From positions 62,001-126,000 of the forward strand of contig NZ_JBHSIS010000024.1 in NCBI RefSeq assembly GCF_042653545.1: DNA of 64,000 bases, given 5' to 3'. The DNA comes from Actinophytocola glycyrrhizae (GTDB lineage Bacteria > Actinomycetota > Actinomycetes > Mycobacteriales > Pseudonocardiaceae). Positions 60,499-64,000 of the stretch are shown piece after piece. How positions within the stretch are numbered: the first letter of the stretch is position 1; each line of letters starts with the position of its first letter. The position numbers were made by a program, and so were the translations under genes. The notes beneath the pieces were generated by a model that made no database searches, had not been told where the DNA came from, and saw nothing but the letters and a program-made list of their open reading frames with translations.

Positions 60499-60842
60499 AC
60501 GGGTTCGCCGCCATGGATCCCGGCCCCGTCGAGGAGGCCGCGCAGCGGCTGCGCCAGCACGGGGAGCAGCTCGCGTCCGGCTGGGGTGCGGCGAAGTCCG
60601 CGATCTCCGGCGCCGAGGCCGGCATCGGGACCGGCCGGCTGGCGGACGCGTTCCGGCAGACCTACCAGCCCGCGAGCCAGACGGTCACGACCAACGCCGA
60701 CGCGTTTCCCCCGAAGTTCGCCGACCTCGCGGCCGACACCTCGCTCGCCGCCGGCATCTACACCGGCATGGACGACGGGACGACCTCGCTGTTCGGGGCG
60801 GCAGGTGCGGCCGACCCGCTGAATCCGCTCGGGGGAGGCTGA
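60495..60842 (+). CDS. WXG100-like ESX substrate
   Basis: A 115-aa helical hairpin protein: GPVEEAAQRLRQHGEQLASG, W-G-A turn (GWGAAKSAISGAEAG, a variant WxG), then DAFRQTYQPASQTVTTNADA. The C-terminus has YTGMDDG, which fits Y-x-x-x-D. The size and position between YbaB and a 359-aa protein fit a secreted ESX partner. The GTG start overlaps the previous stop. Confidence 0.78.
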   Translation: MNGFAAMDPGPVEEAAQRLRQHGEQLASGWGAAKSAISGAEAGIGTGRLADAFRQTYQPASQTVTTNADAFPPKFADLAADTSLAAGIYTGMDDGTTSLFGAAGAADPLNPLGGG

Positions 60843-60843
60843 C

Positions 60844-61923
60844 ATGCCCATCCAGGAACCACGGTCGCCGCTCTGGGCGGCGGTCAAGCCGCAGGTCGCC
60901 GGCGCGCTCGGCGGCAGCGGCTGGGTCGACACCGACGAGGACGCCGTCCGCGACCTCGCGGCGCAGTGGACCACTGCCGGCGCGGTGTTCGGCTCGGCGA
61001 TGTCGGGCAACCAGCGCCCTCCGGGGTTCGTCGGCCCGGTGGCCGACGAGGGCGCGGCGTGGCCCGACGACGCCGGCCTCGCGTGGACGACGCGCAGGCT
61101 GGGCCTGGGCGCCGAACTGGAGAAGCAGGGCACCGAGATGCGGACCCTCGCCGCGCACGCCACCGCGTTCGCCGACGACGTGACCCACACCAAGGAGCAG
61201 ATCGTCCAGACGATCCAGGCCAACGCAGCGGCGTTCGACGCCCTCGCCGCCCTGCCCGACGGTGCGGGCGCGGCCGCCCAGGAGACGTTCGCCGCCGAGG
61301 TGGCGCGCGCGATCGTCGCGTTCGCCGAACAGATGGCGAGCAACGTCGCCGGGCGCCAGCCCGGCATCGCCCCGCAGGCCGAGCGGCCCACGGTGGCCAT
61401 CGACCCGGATGCCCTGGACGGTTACGGCATGGAGGAGACGGCCGACGACGCGGGCAAGATCGCTGCCTTTGCCTCCGCGGCGGCGCTGGGTACGGCCGCG
61501 GTCTTCCCTCCGCTCGCGGTCGGGCTCGGCGCTGTCGCGCTGGTCGCCGGCGGGTTCGCGCTGTTCCAGCACACGCGGGAGGCTGTTGGAACCTTCCAGG
61601 ACCCCGAGGCCACGACGGAAGACAGGATCGACGCGACCGTCACCGCGGCAATCGACGGCGTCGGGCTCGTCCCGGGCGTCCGCGGGCTCGGCGGCGGTGC
61701 GCAGGGGTTGGTCGACGCCTTCGGCACCACCGCACCGGCCTGGACGCGGTGGGCGGAAGGTCTGGGTGCGGGCGCGCACGCCCCGGAGATCGGCGGCGTG
61801 GCGCAGAGCGCGTCGCAGTCCCTTCCCCAGTTGGCCTCGGAGTCGGACAACCAGTCGGTGCAGGATGCCGGCACCAACGGGTACGGGGCGAGCCGCGTGG
61901 TCGACCTGCTGCCGGGTCGTTGA
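60844..61923 (+). CDS. ESX-associated 359-aa protein (large substrate candidate)
   Basis: The N-terminal ~180 residues are helical (WTTRRLGLGAELEKQGTEMR, then HTKEQIVQTIQANAAAFDAL), resembling N-domains of ESX-exported toxins of the CpnT/polymorphic type. A hydrophobic hairpin follows near 205-245 (LGTAAVFPPLAVGLGAVALV), then a short C-terminal region. It contains Y-G-M-E-E near 200. There is no obvious toxin domain at the C-terminus, so it may be an adaptor or an effector truncated of its toxin. It lies one base after the WXG-like gene. Confidence 0.65.
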   Translation: MPIQEPRSPLWAAVKPQVAGALGGSGWVDTDEDAVRDLAAQWTTAGAVFGSAMSGNQRPPGFVGPVADEGAAWPDDAGLAWTTRRLGLGAELEKQGTEMRTLAAHATAFADDVTHTKEQIVQTIQANAAAFDALAALPDGAGAAAQETFAAEVARAIVAFAEQMASNVAGRQPGIAPQAERPTVAIDPDALDGYGMEETADDAGKIAAFASAAALGTAAVFPPLAVGLGAVALVAGGFALFQHTREAVGTFQDPEATTEDRIDATVTAAIDGVGLVPGVRGLGGGAQGLVDAFGTTAPAWTRWAEGLGAGAHAPEIGGVAQSASQSLPQLASESDNQSVQDAGTNGYGASRVVDLLPGR

Positions 61924-61924
61924 T

Positions 61925-62428
61925 GTGATCACTACTCCAGTGCAGTGCCAAGTACCGGCCGGATTCACGCCGGTCGACCTGGCCGCGAGCCCGGACGAGC
62001 GGGCCGCGGTAGTGCGGGCAGGGCTGCCGGCCTCGGCGCCAGATGTCGAGGACCTGGTGGCGCGCAACGAGGCGTTCGTGCAGCAGCTGCTGGCGAGCCG
62101 GGCCTGGTACGGCGCGGTGTTCGTGCTGCCGCCACAGCGGCCCGCCTACTTCGTGATCACCGAGCCGGACGTGCCGCCCGACTTCGCGGCGCTGGCCGCG
62201 GAGCTGCCGGGCGGGGTCCGGGAGATCGACCTGCCGTGCGGCACGGTGCTGACCTGCGTCCGGCAGGAGCGAGCCGCCGGTGTCGCCATCGTCGAGGAGC
62301 ACGCGTTCGCCGTGCACCCGGCGGGCCGGGTGGTCGTGTTCACGCTGGGTGTCCAGGACGACCAGCGCCGGACAGCGGACGCCCACCTGTTCGCCGAGAT
62401 CCTGTCGACCGTGTCGTTCCCGGCCTGA
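61925..62428 (+). CDS. Hypothetical protein ending the ESX substrate operon
   Basis: A 167-aa alpha/beta protein: FTPVDLAASPDERAAVVRAG, DLVARNEAFVQQLLASRAWY, then strands (AVFVLPPQRPAYFVITEPD, GTVLTCVRQERAAGVAIVEE) and a C-terminal helix. It resembles EspG/immunity- or chaperone-like small proteins found after ESX effectors, but I cannot name the family. GTG 61925 is the first start after the preceding stop. Its TGA forms the base of the terminator stem. Confidence 0.6.
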   Translation: MITTPVQCQVPAGFTPVDLAASPDERAAVVRAGLPASAPDVEDLVARNEAFVQQLLASRAWYGAVFVLPPQRPAYFVITEPDVPPDFAALAAELPGGVREIDLPCGTVLTCVRQERAAGVAIVEEHAFAVHPAGRVVVFTLGVQDDQRRTADAHLFAEILSTVSFPA

Positions 62429-62473
62429 GCACAGGGAAAGGCCCCGGTCACCCGGGGCCTTTCCCTGTGCTCA
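62426..62473. terminator. 22-bp perfect bidirectional terminator containing both stop codons
   Basis: 62426-62447 and 62452-62473 are perfect reverse complements with a 4-nt loop. The left arm begins with the TGA of the upstream gene and the right arm ends with the TCA, i.e. the TGA of the mycosin gene on the other strand. GGGAAAGGCCCCGG gives a GC-rich stem with an A/T-containing base. Confidence 0.9.
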
Positions 62474-63763
62474 GCCGGAAGTACGTTCCATCGGCGGTGG
62501 TGGGAAGAGGAACACCTCCTCCGGGGGTTCGTCCCGGGGTGGTGCGGCCGGGAGTGCCGCGGCGCGGGCGGGTGCCCAGCGGCGGCGGCTGCCTCGCGGC
62601 AGTACGACCGCGAGCAACGCGGCCAGCGCGATCGCCAGCACGACGCCGCCCGCGACCAGCTTCGCGCCCGCACTCATGTCCTGCCACCACGCGATGTTCC
62701 GTTCCTGGGCCAGGTCCCGGGGCGGGGTCACGACGGCGGGCAGACCGGCGGGCTCCACATCGGACAGTCCCTCGGTGACCGCGCGGTACGGGTCCAGGAT
62801 GCCCGCGCCGTACTCCGGGCTGGTCGCCCCGCCCGGGGCCGGGGCGGCGGTCGCGACGAGCCGCCGCGCCACCTGGGGCGCGGTCAGTTCCGGCCACGCG
62901 GACCGGACCAGCGCGGCGACCCCGGCCACGAACGGTGCCGCGAAACTGGTGCCCTTCCAGTAGTCGTGGCCCGCGACCCTGGTCGCGGCCAGCACGTCCT
63001 CGCCGGGGGCGACCAGGTCCACGAACGGGCCGATCTGCGAGTTCCCCGAGCGCTGCCCCGCGCTGTCGATCGAGCCGACGCCCAGCACGCCGTCGTAGGC
63101 GGCGGGGAACGACGGGGCAGAGGTCGCCGTGCCGGTCTGCCGGTTGCCCGCCGCGGCGACCAGCAGCACGTCCTTCGACCCGGCGTAGGCCACCGCGTCG
63201 CGGACCGCCGGGTAGTCGCGGTAGCCGGACAGCGACAGGTTGATCACCTTGGCGCCCTGGTCGGTGGCGTACCGGAGGCCGCGCGCGATGGCGTTCGGGT
63301 CGATCGGGGCCGGGTCGCCGGAGTCGTTGAGATCGCGGTCGGTGATCCGGACCGGCAGCACCCGCGCGTCCGGCGCGACTCCGCGGAACCCGGTGCCCCT
63401 GGCCGGGGACGCGACGACGATCGAGGCGACCGCGGTGCCGTGGGAGACGCAGTCGAAGTTGCCCGGCAGCTGCCCGACGAGGAAGAAGTCCCTTCCGGGC
63501 AGCACTTTGCCGCGCAACTGCGGGTGGTCGGCGTCCACTCCGGAGTCGACCACACCGACGACGACACCGGCCCCGGTGCTGTGTTTCCACGTACCGCGCA
63601 GGTCGAGCATCTTCTGCGCCCACGGCTCCTCGGTCACCACCGGGTGCGCGGGTTCCGGGTCGCGGCAGGCGCCCTCGGGCGGCGCGGCGTGCGCCGGTGC
63701 GGCCATGCACACCGGCACGGCGACCGCGAGGGCGGTCAGCACGGCGGCGGTCCTGCTGGTCAT
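62471..63763 (-). CDS. mycP: Type VII secretion-associated subtilisin-like protease (mycosin MycP)
   Basis: A 430-aa membrane-tethered serine protease. Signal peptide 1-26 (AAVLTALAVAVPVCMAAPAH). The triad is in GVVDSGVDADH (Asp), FDCVSHGTAVASIV (His) and KGTSFAAPFVAGVAALV (Ser), with the oxyanion Asn in AAAGNRQTG. The C-terminal helix (~375-397, AGAKLVAGGVVLAIALAALL) anchors it and is followed by a short tail. MycP is required for ESX secretion complex stability. It is convergent with the substrate operon. Confidence 0.93.
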   Translation of the reverse strand: MTSRTAAVLTALAVAVPVCMAAPAHAAPPEGACRDPEPAHPVVTEEPWAQKMLDLRGTWKHSTGAGVVVGVVDSGVDADHPQLRGKVLPGRDFFLVGQLPGNFDCVSHGTAVASIVVASPARGTGFRGVAPDARVLPVRITDRDLNDSGDPAPIDPNAIARGLRYATDQGAKVINLSLSGYRDYPAVRDAVAYAGSKDVLLVAAAGNRQTGTATSAPSFPAAYDGVLGVGSIDSAGQRSGNSQIGPFVDLVAPGEDVLAATRVAGHDYWKGTSFAAPFVAGVAALVRSAWPELTAPQVARRLVATAAPAPGGATSPEYGAGILDPYRAVTEGLSDVEPAGLPAVVTPPRDLAQERNIAWWQDMSAGAKLVAGGVVLAIALAALLAVVLPRGSRRRWAPARAAALPAAPPRDEPPEEVFLFPPPPMERTSG

Positions 63764-63832
63764 GTCGTTCCCTTCCGGCCGCGCGGCGGCCCCGGGGCGG
63801 TCACGCTCCCGGGGCCGCCCGTCGTCCCTGGA

Positions 63833-64000
63833 TCAGCGGCGGAGACGGGTTCGCGGTGGCGGGTCGGCCGCGACCACGGCGGGGGCCTTGTCCGCGACCC
63901 GCCACAGGTCCTCGTCGATCAGCTCGACGGTGCTCGGCAGGTCCAGGTCGGCCGCCTGGTGGCGGGTCCTGGCGACGAAGCCGTGCGCGTCCTCGCGGCC
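63833..64000 (-). CDS. C-terminal end of a gene next to mycP (possibly EccE)
   Basis: The last ~55 codons of a minus-strand gene that continues past the window: REDAHGFVARTRHQAADLDL, PSTVELIDEDLWRVADKAP, then a basic tail ending RTRLRR. Position upstream of mycP on the same strand fits an ESX component such as EccE, which usually neighbours mycP. The visible part is too short for a firm call. Confidence 0.45.
   Translation of the reverse strand, partial: GREDAHGFVARTRHQAADLDLPSTVELIDEDLWRVADKAPAVVAADPPPRTRLRR

Overview
The window is high-GC actinobacterial DNA. Strong GC3 bias, GTG/TTG starts, probable leaderless genes, a bacterial proteasome activator (Bpa), a CebR-type operator and a non-mycobacterial ESX (type VII) secretion locus fit a filamentous Pseudonocardiaceae-like organism (Amycolatopsis/Lentzea/Saccharothrix type). 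The genus cannot be fixed from sequence reading alone.

Layout. 0-9.1 kb is mostly housekeeping and metabolism, largely on the minus strand: the end of a large DUF3686-type 'DNA repair ATPase', a YqiJ/YqiK (OB-fold membrane protein plus flotillin) pair, a GlsB/YeaQ protein, a glyoxalase-fold protein, a LicD-methyltransferase fusion with a small coiled-coil partner, and an MFS exporter translationally coupled to a GH1 beta-glucosidase.

9.3-23.1 kb is an accessory island between a truncated GNAT gene and a tRNA-Lys. It carries (i) a tightly overlapping operon of cytosine methyltransferase, GHKL/MORC-like ATPase, Mrr-nuclease-helicase and an unrecognised 201-aa protein, with a convergent Vsr endonuclease. 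This is a restriction/defence-type system. It also carries (ii) a regulator-MenC pair divergent from a frameshifted small gene, a small basic protein, a radical SAM enzyme and a CYTH-domain protein, and (iii) a large serine recombinase lacking its catalytic half, ending 5 nt from the tRNA.

23.2-29.7 kb holds a Tat-exported cytokinin-dehydrogenase-like flavoprotein, an XRE regulator, an ECF sigma factor coupled to a membrane-anchored beta-helix protein, a methyltransferase, a MarR regulator, and an exported PQQ-type sugar dehydrogenase preceded by two perfect CebR-like palindromes.

29.8-34.9 kb is a decayed second accessory region ending at a tRNA-Ser: an Excalibur lipoprotein, a distinctly AT-rich zinc-ribbon gene, a truncated SLOG-type gene, a frameshifted tyrosine integrase and a twice-frameshifted phage-like gene.

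35.4-42.1 kb contains a secreted M28 aminopeptidase, a quinone oxidoreductase, a class V aminotransferase-like protein lacking the PLP lysine, Bpa, an alkylguanine methyltransferase divergent from a PEP-mutase-family enzyme across a 34-bp palindrome, and an intact paralogue of the frameshifted island gene.

42.4-64 kb is ESX-related. It has WXG100-like substrates, two YbaB/EbfC-like proteins, an acidic DxDGD-rich protein, a receptor kinase, a pseudokinase, a tandem pair of FHA-like proteins, EccD, EccB, a mycosin, and the end of a further gene. LspA, a SWIM-SNF2 helicase and DusB are interleaved. Interspersed repeats join distant parts of the window: a 68-bp sequence present twice in inverted orientation with a related third site, and a DnaA-box-bearing repeat present twice.
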